A stretch of DNA of 64,000 nt, taken from NCBI RefSeq assembly GCF_001422735.1, contig NZ_LMLZ01000022.1:401660-465659 (forward strand). Direction: 5' to 3'. A model generated the notes under the pieces. It had not been told where the DNA came from. It did no database searches and saw only the letters and a list, made by a program, of their open reading frames with translations. The stretch comes from Acidovorax sp. Leaf78 (lineage in GTDB: Bacteria > Pseudomonadota > Gammaproteobacteria > Burkholderiales > Burkholderiaceae_C). This document shows positions 36,003 through 45,300 of the stretch, in pieces; the stretch's first letter is position 1, and every line of letters starts with the position of its first letter. Position numbers and translations under genes: made by a program.

Positions 36003-36545
36003 ATGAACACCATTCACGCCAGAACCTGGCTGGCCGCAACCTGTGCTGCTCTATGCAGTGTCGCGAGCGCAGCATCAGCGGTCTCTGCCGAACAGCCTGC
36101 CGCTGCTATTCCTGAGGCAGCCATCTCCCGCCCATCGCTTGCGGAAATCAGTTCTCCTGCCGTACTTCGGGCCTATCTGCGTACCAAAGATGAAGTCCGA
36201 AACAGCCGGTATGCACAGCAAACCAACCGCTTTTGCTTTCTAAAGCTTGCGCCCCGTACTGGCTTGCAAGGTTCTAGGGGCAACATGTTGATGATCTGGC
36301 ACAACGGGGGGGAAATACTCAACAGTAGAGGCCGTGTTGCTACCGGAGACGAGGCAGCGTCACTGGGACAAGCGGAGGCGCTTGCCAAGTCAGTCAATCT
36401 GGCCACCGACGTCGTCGAGTCCGAAGAGCAAATCGCCGGCAGCACTTTTTTGGTGGACCGCGCCTGGGTCGAGCGCATCGTGAGCGCATGCCACAAGACC
36501 GGCCGGACCGTGACCATCACGGCTCCGCGAAAGGGCAGGCGCTGA
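36003..36545 (+). CDS. Secreted protein, candidate immunity protein 2
   Basis: 180 residues with a Sec signal peptide (about 1-29, ending AVSAE). It is a paralog of the protein at 34454 over most of its mature length, with the same two cysteines and the AKSVNLATDVVESEEQIAG segment. The ATG at 36003 is the start that gives the export signal; no strong Shine-Dalgarno is seen. Its function is unknown, but placement on the other side of the hydrolase suggests a second immunity protein or a diverged allele. Confidence 0.65.
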   Translation: MNTIHARTWLAATCAALCSVASAASAVSAEQPAAAIPEAAISRPSLAEISSPAVLRAYLRTKDEVRNSRYAQQTNRFCFLKLAPRTGLQGSRGNMLMIWHNGGEILNSRGRVATGDEAASLGQAEALAKSVNLATDVVESEEQIAGSTFLVDRAWVERIVSACHKTGRTVTITAPRKGRR

Positions 36546-36625
36546 CGTCTCGATGCTGCGGGGCTTGCACGCAGCTGCTCAGGGCATTCGGCCACCAAGG
36601 CTTGGCAGCCGCGGTGGGCCGGATT

Positions 36626-36991
36626 TCAGCTCTCAGCCCCGTGAGAACAAGGCGCCACTTCCCGCACCTCGATGGTCGCCCACTCCGCCGCGGGGCACGC
36701 CTGCGCGATGGCCACAGCCTCGTCGCGGGTGGCGCAGTCGATCAGGAAGAAGCCGCCCACCATTTCCTTCGTTTCGGCAAACGGCCCGTCCACCAGGCGC
36801 GACTGGCCGTCGCGCACCTGCAGGCGCACGGCCTGGTCGGTGGAGGCCAGTGATTCGGTGGCGCGCAGCAGGCCGCGGGCCTTGAGGCTGTCGCCAAACT
36901 CCACCATGCGCGCATAGGCCTGCTGCCCGCCGGCCAGCCCCCGCTCGGCGCGTTGGCCGTGGGGTTCCATGATGAGCAGCATGTAGGGCAT
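36626..36991 (-). CDS. YciI-type DGPF protein, second copy
   Basis: 121 residues, carrying LVDGPFAETKEMVGGFF and the YCII-type N-terminus. It is similar in type to the ECF42-operon DGPF protein but stands alone. A TGTCGA-N17-CGTC promoter was not found upstream, so it is probably not under the ECF42 factor. Confidence 0.85.
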   Translation of the reverse strand: MPYMLLIMEPHGQRAERGLAGGQQAYARMVEFGDSLKARGLLRATESLASTDQAVRLQVRDGQSRLVDGPFAETKEMVGGFFLIDCATRDEAVAIAQACPAAEWATIEVREVAPCSHGAES

Positions 36992-37051
36992 GAAAGGTCT
37001 CCAAAGATGACGACGGGGGCGTGCAGCAGACTGTGCTGGCGGGAGTGCGCC

Positions 37052-37112
37052 ATGCTAACAGCGGTAATTTGCTATTGTTTCAGTAGCTGCTTGCGCTTGC
37101 CCAGCGAGCGGT
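37052..37112. repeat. Intergenic AGCTAT/GCGCTT element, copy d
   Basis: A longer copy with tgctattgtttcagtagctgc, then ttgcgcttgcccagcgagcgg. It lies between the DGPF gene and the leucine leader, just upstream of its promoter. Confidence 0.5.
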
Positions 37113-37135
37113 AGCGGCCATTTTCATTTGTATTC

Positions 37136-37165
37136 TTGCGCACTGCAGCAAGCCTGTGCTATCTT
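37136..37165 (+). promoter_or_regulatory. Candidate promoter of the leuA leader
   Basis: TTGCGC at 37136-37141 and TATCTT at 37160-37165 are separated by 18 bp, giving a transcript that begins near 37172, just before the leader ATG. Called by eye; the -35 is only moderate. Confidence 0.45.
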
Positions 37166-37174
37166 AGGCACCCT

Positions 37175-37261
37175 ATGCAACGCAGCATGATCCTATCCAC
37201 CCTATCGCTAAGCCTACTAGTGCTTGGCCGGGGTCTGCCTGCGTTCGCCACCGTTGCCTGA
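37175..37261 (+). CDS. leuL: Leucine leader peptide upstream of leuA
   Basis: 28 codons (MQRSMILSTLSLSLLVLGRG... stop at 37261). Seven of the 28 residues are Leu, with five CTA codons clustered at positions 7-15, and CTA is very rare in this GC-rich genome. This is the hallmark of a leucine attenuator, as in E. coli leuL, where slow decoding of Leu codons permits readthrough. The next gene is leuA. The downstream region holds a stem CAGCCTTTGC (37309-37318) with GCAAAGGGCTG (37323-37333), then a T-rich stretch from 37350. Confidence 0.8.
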   Translation: MQRSMILSTLSLSLLVLGRGLPAFATVA

Positions 37262-37286
37262 CTCGCTCAGCGCAACACCTGATCTC

Positions 37287-37360
37287 CCCCTGACCCCGGC
37301 CCGCGAACCAGCCTTTGCACACGCAAAGGGCTGCAGGGGATGTCACACGTTTTGTTTTTT
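37287..37360 (+). terminator. Attenuator hairpin region of leuA
   Basis: CAGCCTTTGC (37309-37318) pairs with GCAAAGGGCTG (37323-37333), with one bulge. The flanking CCCCTG (37287-37292) can pair with CAGGGG (37334-37339). The T-rich stretch GTTTTGTTTTTT (37349-37360) is 10-16 bases beyond the stem, so terminator efficiency is not certain, and the exact termination and antitermination pairings are not resolved. Confidence 0.5.
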
Positions 37361-37435
37361 CATTCATTTCGTCTGACCCGTGCACCGCGCCTGTTTTCTT
37401 TCAGCGCACCGCACACACCGTTCGTGGAGCCTCTC

Positions 37436-39124
37436 ATGATTGCCAAGCCCGCCACCAAGTACCAGCCCATCGCCCCGGTCGCTTTGACCGACCGCCAGTG
37501 GCCCACCCGCAGCATCACCCGCGCACCCGTGTGGCTCTCCACCGATCTGCGCGACGGCAACCAGGCACTGTTCGAGCCGATGAACGGCGAGCGCAAGATG
37601 AAGCTCTTTCACGAGCTGGTGCGCATCGGCTTCAAGGAGATCGAGGTCGGCTTTCCCGCCGCGTCGCAGACCGACTTCGACTTCGTGCGCCGCCTCATCG
37701 ACGAGGACCTGATCCCCGACGACGTGACCATCATGGTCATGACCCAGTCGCGCGAGGACCTGATCGCGCGCACTGTGGAGGCCGTCAACGGCGCTCCCCG
37801 CGCCATCGTGCACCTGTACAACGCCACCGCGCCTGCCTGGCGGCGCATCGTCTTCGGCATGAACGTGACGCAGGTGATGCAGCTGATCGCGCACCATGTG
37901 GGCTATTTGAAGCAGCTCACCGACGCGCAGCCCGCCACGCAGTGGACGCTGCAGTACTCGCCCGAGACCTTCAGCGCCACCGAGCTCGACGTGTCGCTCA
38001 AGGCCTGCCAGACGGCCATCGGGGCCTGGAACGCCGGCCCCGGCCGCCCCATCATCATCAACCTGCCCACCACGGTGGAGAACGCCACGCCCAACGTGTT
38101 CGCCGACCAGATCGAATGGATGGACCGGCGCCTCGCCCCCCGCGAGCACATCACGCTCTCGGTGCACCCGCACAACGACCGCGGCACCGGCGTGGCCGCG
38201 GCGGAGCTGGCGATGATGGCCGGTGCCGACCGCGTGGAAGGCTGCCTCTTTGGCAACGGCGAGCGCTGCGGCAACGTGGACATCGTGACGCTGGCGCTCA
38301 ACATGTACACGCAGGGCGTGCACCCGAACCTCGATTTTTCGGACATCACCTCGGTGGCGCGCATTGCCGAGGAATGCACCTCGCTGCCCGTGCACCCACG
38401 CCACCCCTACGCGGGCGACCTGGTGTTCACCGCGTTCTCGGGCTCGCACCAGGATGCGATCAAAAAAGGCTTTGCCGCGCAGGACCCGAGCGCGCTGTGG
38501 GAAGTGCCGTACTTGCCCATCGACCCTGCGGACCTGGGCCGCACGTACGACAGCGTGATCCGCGTGAACAGCCAGTCGGGCAAGGGCGGCATCGCCTTCT
38601 TGCTGGAGCGCGAACACGGCGTGGTGATGCCGCGCCGCATGCAGGTGGAGTTCAGCGCCGTGGTGCAGCGCCAGACGGATGCGAGCGAGGGCGAGATGAG
38701 CGGCGAGGCACTGTGGGACCTGTTCCAGGCCACCTACCTGCGCGCCCCGGCCCAGGCGGCCATCATCTGCCACAGCCACCGGCTCGATGAAGACGGGCAG
38801 GGCATCGAGCTCGACGTGACCATCGACGGCACGCGCCAGCACTTGCGCGGCCAGGGCAACGGGCCGATCGCCGCCACGGTGGATGCCCTCGGCCTGCCGC
38901 TGCGCGTGGACCACTACGAAGAGCGCGCCACCGGCACGGGCGCCAACGCCCAGGCGCTGGCCATCGTGGAGGCTGCGATGGAAGGCGTGGCAGGCTCCAC
39001 CTTTGGCGCGGGCATGAGCCACAACATCGTGACGGCGTCGGTGCTGGCCATCGTGAGCGTGGCCAACCGGCTGGCCGAGCGGCGCCAGGGCGTGGCCGCC
39101 ACGGGGACGGTGACAGCGGCGTAA
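37436..39124 (+). CDS. leuA: 2-isopropylmalate synthase, LeuA2 type
   Basis: 562 residues. It condenses acetyl-CoA with 2-ketoisovalerate in leucine synthesis. The DRE-TIM metallolyase barrel has the metal and substrate motif STDLRDGNQAL near the start, HPHNDRGTG and GCLFGNGERCGNVD; the C-terminal LeuA dimer/allosteric domain (from about 425) gives feedback by leucine. The long form with TRAPVW is the Corynebacterium/LeuA2 type. The ATG at 37436 has GGAG upstream at 37425-37429. Regulation by the leucine leader peptide is expected from the layout. Confidence 0.93.
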   Translation: MIAKPATKYQPIAPVALTDRQWPTRSITRAPVWLSTDLRDGNQALFEPMNGERKMKLFHELVRIGFKEIEVGFPAASQTDFDFVRRLIDEDLIPDDVTIMVMTQSREDLIARTVEAVNGAPRAIVHLYNATAPAWRRIVFGMNVTQVMQLIAHHVGYLKQLTDAQPATQWTLQYSPETFSATELDVSLKACQTAIGAWNAGPGRPIIINLPTTVENATPNVFADQIEWMDRRLAPREHITLSVHPHNDRGTGVAAAELAMMAGADRVEGCLFGNGERCGNVDIVTLALNMYTQGVHPNLDFSDITSVARIAEECTSLPVHPRHPYAGDLVFTAFSGSHQDAIKKGFAAQDPSALWEVPYLPIDPADLGRTYDSVIRVNSQSGKGGIAFLLEREHGVVMPRRMQVEFSAVVQRQTDASEGEMSGEALWDLFQATYLRAPAQAAIICHSHRLDEDGQGIELDVTIDGTRQHLRGQGNGPIAATVDALGLPLRVDHYEERATGTGANAQALAIVEAAMEGVAGSTFGAGMSHNIVTASVLAIVSVANRLAERRQGVAATGTVTAA

Positions 39125-39147
39125 CCTTGTGGTTGCGGCCGTTGCAA

Positions 39148-39183
39148 AAAGGATAGCTGCCAGCGCTGGTCCTTCCATCGCTG
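39148..39183. repeat. Intergenic AGCTAT/GCGCTT element, copy e
   Basis: Aaaaaggatagctgccagcgctggtcc-type sequence ends in catcgctgg, 24 bases past leuA. It is the clearest TAGCTGCCAGCGC copy; the GCGCTGG...CATCGC halves can pair imperfectly. Confidence 0.5.
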
Positions 39184-39262
39184 GTGGCCATCCGGACCAA
39201 TAGCCCCAGGCCGCGGGCGGAGTCCGGGCAGGCACCGGGGTCCATCCGTTACCCTTCGGGCC

Positions 39263-39787
39263 ATGCGCGTTGTTTCTCACAGACTGGCCCTGGCCGCCTG
39301 CACCGCCGCCCTGCTGGCCCTGGCGGGCTGCGGTACCTCGCGGCCCCCCTCGTCTTCTTCGTTCCCTTCGTCATCATCGTCGTCGGCGCCGGTGCGCACC
39401 ACGCCGCCCCTGACCGCGGAGCAGGCGCACGACATCGCCATCCACGCGCTGGGCCTGGTGGGCACGCCGTACCGCTACGGCGGCAACACGCCGGACTCTG
39501 GCTTCGACTGCAGCGGGTTGATCGGCTATGTGTACCGCAACCAGGTGGGCACCCCGCCGCCCCGCACGGTGGCGCAGCTCAACAGCTGGGGGTATCCCAT
39601 CGACGGCAGCGAGCTGCGCGCCGGGGACCTGGTGGTGTTCGGCACCGGCCGCCAGCCTAACCATGCGGGCATCTATGTGGGCGAAGGGCGCTTTGTGCAC
39701 GCGCCGTCCACCGGCGGCACGGTGCGGCTCGACCAGCTGCAGTCGCGGCATTGGTCGCGGCAGAATGCGGCGTTCCGCAGACCGTAG
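39263..39787 (+). CDS. NlpC/P60 family lipoprotein
   Basis: 174 residues. A signal peptide with lipobox LAGC gives lipidated C23. The NlpC/P60 peptidase domain has catalytic C83 (FDCSGL), H in NHAGIYVG and H in FVHAP; the serine-rich linker (33-45) precedes the domain. Such enzymes cut peptidoglycan cross-links or stem peptides. The first Cys-His pair is complete, so the enzyme is probably active. Confidence 0.92.
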   Translation: MRVVSHRLALAACTAALLALAGCGTSRPPSSSSFPSSSSSSAPVRTTPPLTAEQAHDIAIHALGLVGTPYRYGGNTPDSGFDCSGLIGYVYRNQVGTPPPRTVAQLNSWGYPIDGSELRAGDLVVFGTGRQPNHAGIYVGEGRFVHAPSTGGTVRLDQLQSRHWSRQNAAFRRP

Positions 39788-39882
39788 CGGCTCCCCCTGA
39801 GTCGCCTTCGGCGCCTTCCCCCTGAGGGGGACGACGCCCTTGCTGCGGGGCGGCCCTTGCTCGGCGTCTCTCGCCTGGGGCG
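39788..39882. repeat. Comamonad-type CCCCCTGAG intergenic repeat
   Basis: The sequence from CTCCCCCTGAGTCGCC through GGGGGACGACGCC has an inverted core (CCCCCTGAG / CTGAGGGGG-like) and continues with ctgcggggcggcccttgc. This type of element is frequent between genes of Acidovorax and relatives. It follows the NlpC gene and may act as a terminator. Only one copy was seen in this window. Confidence 0.5.
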
Positions 39883-39977
39883 CGCCAGTCTTTACCAATG
39901 TCGCCCATGGGTAGAAAGGTGTTCGCCCGAATCTGCCAGCAGCGGCTGTCCAGCGCCGCGCGACAATCGGGGCCACC

Positions 39978-41078
39978 ATGACCCACGCACACCGCTCCGC
40001 CACCCCGATTTCCACCCACGATACGACGCGCGTCGATGACACGCGCATCAAGGCCGTGCGGCCGCTCATCACGCCGGCTTTGCTGCAGGAATGGCTGCCC
40101 GCGCCCGATGCCGCCCAGACGCTGGTGGAGACCAGCCGCACCGCCATCTCGCGCGTGCTGCATGGGCAGGACGACCGGCTGGTGGTGGTGGTGGGGCCCT
40201 GCTCCATCCACGACCATGGCCAGGCGATGGAGTACGGGCGCCAGCTGAAGGTGCAGGCCGATGCGCTGCAGCAGGACCTGCTCATCGTGATGCGCGTGTA
40301 CTTCGAGAAGCCGCGCACCACCGTGGGCTGGAAGGGCTACATCAACGACCCGCACCTGGATGGCAGCTTTGCCATCAACGAAGGGCTGGAGCTGGCACGC
40401 CAGCTGCTGCTGGATGTGCTGGCGCTGGGCCTGCCAGTGGGCACGGAGTTTCTGGACCTGCTGTCGCCGCAGTTCATCAGCGACCTGGTGAGCTGGGGCG
40501 CCATCGGCGCGCGCACGACCGAGAGCCAGAGCCACCGCCAGCTGGCCAGCGGCCTGTCGTGCCCCGTGGGCTTCAAGAACGGCACCGACGGCGGCGTGAA
40601 GGTGGCGAGCGACGCCATCCAGGCGGCGCAGGCATCGCACGCGTTCATGGGCATGACCAAGATGGGGCAGGCCGCGATCTTCGAGACGCGCGGCAACCAG
40701 GACTGCCACGTGATTCTGCGCGGCGGCAAGCAGCCCAACTACCAGAAGGCCGATGTGGATGCCGCCTGCACCATGCTTCAGGCGGCGGGCCTGCGCGAGC
40801 AGGTGATGATCGACGTGAGCCACGCCAACAGCAGCAAGCAGCACCAGCGCCAGATCACCGTGGCGGGCGAAGTGGCCCAGCAGATCGCCGCGGGCGACCA
40901 GCGCATCACCGGCCTCATGATCGAAAGCCACCTGCAGGAAGGCCGCCAGGACATCGTGCCCGGCCAGCCGCTCGCGCCCGGCGTGTCGGTGACCGATGCC
41001 TGCATCAGCATGGCGCAGACCATTCCGGTGCTCGAAGGCCTGGCGGCGGCGGTGCGGGCGCGGCGCGCACGCGGCTGA
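39978..41078 (+). CDS. aroG: 3-deoxy-7-phosphoheptulonate synthase (class I DAHP synthase)
   Basis: 366 residues. It condenses phosphoenolpyruvate and erythrose 4-phosphate to start aromatic amino acid synthesis. Signatures are VGPCSIHD near residue 72, PRTTVGWKG, GARTTESQ and CPVGFKNGTDG. The paralog type (Phe, Tyr or Trp sensitive) cannot be settled without alignment. Its ATG overlaps a short upstream frame at 39898-39981 (ATGA), which holds no aromatic-residue run and was not called as a gene. Confidence 0.92.
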   Translation: MTHAHRSATPISTHDTTRVDDTRIKAVRPLITPALLQEWLPAPDAAQTLVETSRTAISRVLHGQDDRLVVVVGPCSIHDHGQAMEYGRQLKVQADALQQDLLIVMRVYFEKPRTTVGWKGYINDPHLDGSFAINEGLELARQLLLDVLALGLPVGTEFLDLLSPQFISDLVSWGAIGARTTESQSHRQLASGLSCPVGFKNGTDGGVKVASDAIQAAQASHAFMGMTKMGQAAIFETRGNQDCHVILRGGKQPNYQKADVDAACTMLQAAGLREQVMIDVSHANSSKQHQRQITVAGEVAQQIAAGDQRITGLMIESHLQEGRQDIVPGQPLAPGVSVTDACISMAQTIPVLEGLAAAVRARRARG

Positions 41079-41118
41079 CCTTCCGGCCCTGCGCTCTGCG
41101 GTGGGCCGACAGCAGCAA

Positions 41119-41607
41119 CTACCGCGCTGCCGTGGTGTCGATGTTGCGCGCTGTGGCCAGCAGCGTGGCGCACAGGGTTTCCTGGCCGTCCGCATCCACC
41201 GCAAACACGTCGGACGCGCACACCGTGAGCAGCCGCGCCGCGTCGATCACGCGCCCGCGTGCCCGCAGGCACACGCCCCGTGCCGGGGCCACGAGCTTCA
41301 CGGTGGCGTCCACCGTGGCATTGACCCAGCCCGGCGGCAGCACGCTGCCGGCCGCGCCCACCGCGGCAAAGTCGGCCACCGCAAAAACGGCCGTGGCCTG
41401 CAGCTGGCCGGGGCGAAAGCAGAACGCGTCACTCACCGGGATTTCCACCTCCACCGCGCCCGGCTCGACGCGCACGAAGCGCAGGCCCAGCGTGCGCGCC
41501 ATGGGCATGGCCAGCACCAGCGATTGCAGCTGGGTCAATGAAGTGGAGGATGGGACTGATGAAATGGACGCCGTGGCGGGACCAGTGGCAGGTGCAGAGG
41601 GGGTCAT
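41119..41607 (-). CDS. PaaI-type thioesterase (hotdog fold)
   Basis: 162 residues. The hotdog fold is seen in PMARTLGLRFVRVEPG, the FCFRPGQLQATAVFAVADF segment and LPPGWVNATVDATVKLVAPA. Enzymes of this type hydrolyse acyl-CoAs, notably phenylacetyl-CoA. The stop of the upstream MerR gene overlaps its start as ATGA, so expression is coupled. No phenylacetate genes are near, so the substrate remains open. Confidence 0.85.
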   Translation of the reverse strand: MTPSAPATGPATASISSVPSSTSLTQLQSLVLAMPMARTLGLRFVRVEPGAVEVEIPVSDAFCFRPGQLQATAVFAVADFAAVGAAGSVLPPGWVNATVDATVKLVAPARGVCLRARGRVIDAARLLTVCASDVFAVDADGQETLCATLLATARNIDTTAAR

Positions 41608-42092
41608 GGTGCTTTCCTGGTGGGGCGGGGGGATCGTGAAGCCGGTGGTGGTGGCGGTGCGGGTGCGGCCGGCGCAGGGGCGGGCCGCACGCGGGGCCAC
41701 GGGGCCTTGGCTTTGGGTGCCGCGGCCTGGGCACGCCGCGCCGTGGCCTGCTTTGCCCGAAACCACGCCGCGTGCTCCAGCACGCGCTGCTTCTGGGCCT
41801 GCAGCCCGGCGATCTGCTGGTCCAGCGCCAGGGCGCGCTCGCGCAGGTCTTGCACCATGGCGTCGATGCACAGCGTGCCGGCGCGGTAGGCGGCCAGGCG
41901 CGGCGCGATCTGCGGCAGGGTGAAGCCCAGCTGGCGCGACATGGCGATGAACACGACCTCGCGCTGCAGGGCCACGGGATAGTCGCGGTAGCCGTTGGCG
42001 CGCCGGCGCGGGGTGAGCAGCCCCAGCCGCTCGTAGTGGCGCAGGGCATGGACCGAGACCGAGGTGCGCTGGGCCAGTTCAGAGATCTGCAT
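41604..42092 (-). CDS. MerR family transcriptional regulator
   Basis: 162 residues. The N-terminal winged helix (1-70) reads ISELAQRTSVSVHALRHYERLG, with a coiled-coil dimer helix (about 85-110) and a Pro/Ala-rich tail. No metal-binding cysteines follow the dimer helix, so a non-metal signal is likely. It is coupled to the thioesterase gene. Confidence 0.85.
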   Translation of the reverse strand: MQISELAQRTSVSVHALRHYERLGLLTPRRRANGYRDYPVALQREVVFIAMSRQLGFTLPQIAPRLAAYRAGTLCIDAMVQDLRERALALDQQIAGLQAQKQRVLEHAAWFRAKQATARRAQAAAPKAKAPWPRVRPAPAPAAPAPPPPPASRSPRPTRKAP

Positions 42093-42369
42093 GGCGCAAA
42101 GCCTAGCAAGCCTGGCGCTGCACGAAGGTTGCCTGTGCGACTGCTTTTGGGGCAAACCCCCATGCCCAGCGCCGCGGGCAGAGCGCGTCGCGGTGTAGCA
42201 TTCACCTTTTACCGTCCTGGCCTGGGCACTGCGGCCTGCGGCGACGGTTTTCATCCCCACTGCGAAGACCCTTGACGATGCTTGAGCTCCACGGCAATGC
42301 CACCCAGGCCGCTCCAGGCGCCGGGACGGGGTGCGCGCCGCTGGGTCGCTGCACGATAGCTGCCTGACC

Positions 42370-45300
42370 ATGTCATCAGCCCACGCACCCGAAGAGGCAG
42401 CGCGGCTTTTGGCACTGCAGTCCTACGCGATCCTCGACACCCCTGCCGAGGAAGGCTTCGACCAGTTGGCGGCCCTGGCCGCGCAGGTGTGCGGCTGCCC
42501 CATCGCGGTGGTCAACTTTCTCGACGGCGAGCGCCAGTGGTTCAAGGCGTCGGTGGGCCTGGCGTTTCAGCAGACCGAGCGCGCCATCGCGTTCTGCGCG
42601 CATGCGCTGGACGGCCGCCGCGACCCGATGGTGGTGCCCGACGCCGCCCTGCACCCCGTGCTGGCCAGCAACCCGCTGGTGGTGGGCGATCCGCATGTGC
42701 GCTTTTATGCCTGCGTGCCGCTGGTCACGCCCGAGGGCTTTGCCCTGGGCACCCTGGCCGTGGTCGACACCGTGCCGCGCACGCTGCAGGACGCACAGAT
42801 CGACGCCCTCAAGATGCTGGCGGGCCAGGCCATGGTGCAGTTGGAGCTGCGCCGCCAGAAGCGGCTGCTGGCCCACTTGGTGCGCGAGCGCGACCAGATG
42901 CACGCCGAGATGGTGGCCCAGGGCGAGGCGCTGCGCGCGGCCGGGCGCATCGCGCGCATCGGCGGCTGGACGGTGGAGCTGCCCGGCCAGCAGTGGACCT
43001 GGTCGCAGGAGATCGCGGCCACCTACGGGCTTGCGCAGCGGCAAAGCGGCCTGGCGCAGGTGCTGCAGCTGTACACGCCGCCCTACCGCGGCGTGATGCA
43101 GCGGGTGCTGGACGACTGCCTGCAGCACGGCACGCCGTTCGACATCGAGGCAGAGGCGCTGATGCCGGGCGAGCGGCACTTCTGGGTGCGCACCGCGGGG
43201 CAGGCGGTGCGCGGTGCCGAAGGGCAGATCCTGCGCATCCAGGGCGCCTTCCAGGACATCACCACCCAGCGCCGCGCCCACCAGGCACAGCGCGAGAGCG
43301 AGGAGCGCTTTCACCTGGTCTCGCGTGCCACGGCCGATGCGGTGTGGGACTGGAACCTGTTCACCGACCACATCTGGTGGAACGAGGGCATGCAGACCTT
43401 GTTCGGCGTGCCGCCCGACCAGCTGCAGGCCGACAGCAGCTCCTGGACGTCACGCCTGCACCCCGAGGACAGCGGTGCGGTGACCACCGGCATCCACGCG
43501 GTGATCGACGGCAACGACACGCACTGGTCGAGCGAATACCGCTTTCGCCGCCACGACGGCAGCTACGCCTGGGTGCTGGACCGCGGCTTCGTGATCCGCG
43601 ACGGCAGCGGCAAGGCGGTACGCATGGTGGGCGGCATGGCCGACATCAGCCGGCAAAAGCTTGCCGAGATCGATGCGCAGCGCGATGCGCAGAACCACGC
43701 CGAGCTGCTGCAGGTGCAGCAGCGCATCTCGTCGATGGCACTGCCGCTGCACGAGGCGCTTCAGCTCGTGGCCGACACGGTGCTGCACCAGACCCAGGCA
43801 CGCGGCGCGCTGGTGGAGCTGCTGCGCGACCAGCAGCTGGTGGCGCAGGCGGCAGCGGGCGACCATGTGCGCCCGGTGGGCCACCTGCTGCCGGTGGACC
43901 AGAGCCTGCTGTGGCCCACGCTGCGCGAGGGCCGCACCGTGGTGTGCAACGACACCGAGGCCGCGGGCTGGGACATGGCCTCGCTGCCGCACCGCCAGGG
44001 CGTGCGCTCGGTGATGGCAGTGCCGCTGCGCACGGCCGAGGGCGTGGTGGGCTCGCTCAAGGTCACGTCGGACCAGCCCCAGGCGTTCTCGCGGCGCGAT
44101 GTGGCCCACCTCGAGATCCTGACCGAGTCGCTCGGCTCCATGGTGCAGCTGCGGCATGTGGCCGCGCAGCTGCGCGCGTCCGAGCAGCAGTACCGCATGC
44201 TGTTCGACGAGCACCCGCACCCGATGTGGGTGTACGACAAAGCAACGCTGCGCCTGCAGGCGGTGAACCAGTCCATGGTGACGCACTACGGCTACGCTGA
44301 GGCCGAACTGCTGGCCATGCAGATGACCGACCTGTGGCCCGCCGAGCGCCGCGCAGCCATCAAGGCCAGCATCGATGCGATCCCGATGGACCAGCGCAAC
44401 CGGCCTGTGGTGAGCCGCCACCTCAAGAAGGACGGCTCGATGATGGACGTGGAGATCACGGCCGGCAGCATCAGCTTCAATGGTCGCCCCGCGCGCCAGG
44501 TGCTGGCCACCGACGTGACCGAGCGCCTGCGCACCGAGCGCGAGCTGGCGCGCATGGGCCGCGCGCAGCGCCTGCTCAGCGCCTGCAACGAGACCCTGGT
44601 GCGCGCCACGTCCGAAACCGCGCTGCTGCAGGCCATCTGCCAGATCGCGGTGGACATCGGCGGCTACCGCATGGGCTGGGTGGGCTTTGCACGCGACGAC
44701 GAGCGCAAGTCCATCGAGCCCGTGGCCCATGCCGGCTACAACCAGAACTACCTGGAGAACCTGCACCTGTCGTGGTCGGCCGACGACCCGTACGGGCGGG
44801 GCCCGGCGGGCACGGCGGTGCGCTCGGGCAAGCCGGTGATCGTGCAGGACATCCGCGCCGAGGGCGACTTCGCCGACTGGACAGAGCGCATGCTGGAGCA
44901 CGGGTTCCATGGCGTGATCTGCCTGCCGCTGCAGCAGCGCGACCGCGACCAGGACCGCACGTTCGGCCTGCTGTACCTGTATGCGCCCGACATCCTGCAG
45001 ATCAGCGCGCAGGAGGCCGCGCTGCTGCAGGAGCTCTCCAACGACGTGGCCTTCGGCATCACCAGCCTGCGCGCACACAAGGCGCAGCAGCGGCTGCAGG
45101 CCTCTGTGCTCAAGGTGGCGGCGGCCGTGTCGGCCAGCACGGGCACCGAGTTCTTCGTGCAGCTGGTGCGCAACATGGCCGATGCGCTGGGCGCTCAAGG
45201 TGGCTGCGTGGTGCGGCTGCTGCCCGGCAGCGAAGGTCAGCCCGACCGGGTGACCACGCTGGCGGCCGTGCTCGACGGCCACATGCTGTCCAACGACGAG

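Noticed and set aside
36992-37100. ECF42 promoter before the second DGPF gene
   Set aside because: CGTC occurs, but no TGTCGA lies 16-17 bases away on the minus strand.
39898-39981. 27-codon frame overlapping the DAHP synthase start
   Set aside because: It has an ATGA overlap but no Phe, Tyr or Trp run, so it is not an aromatic leader peptide; too little evidence to annotate as a gene.
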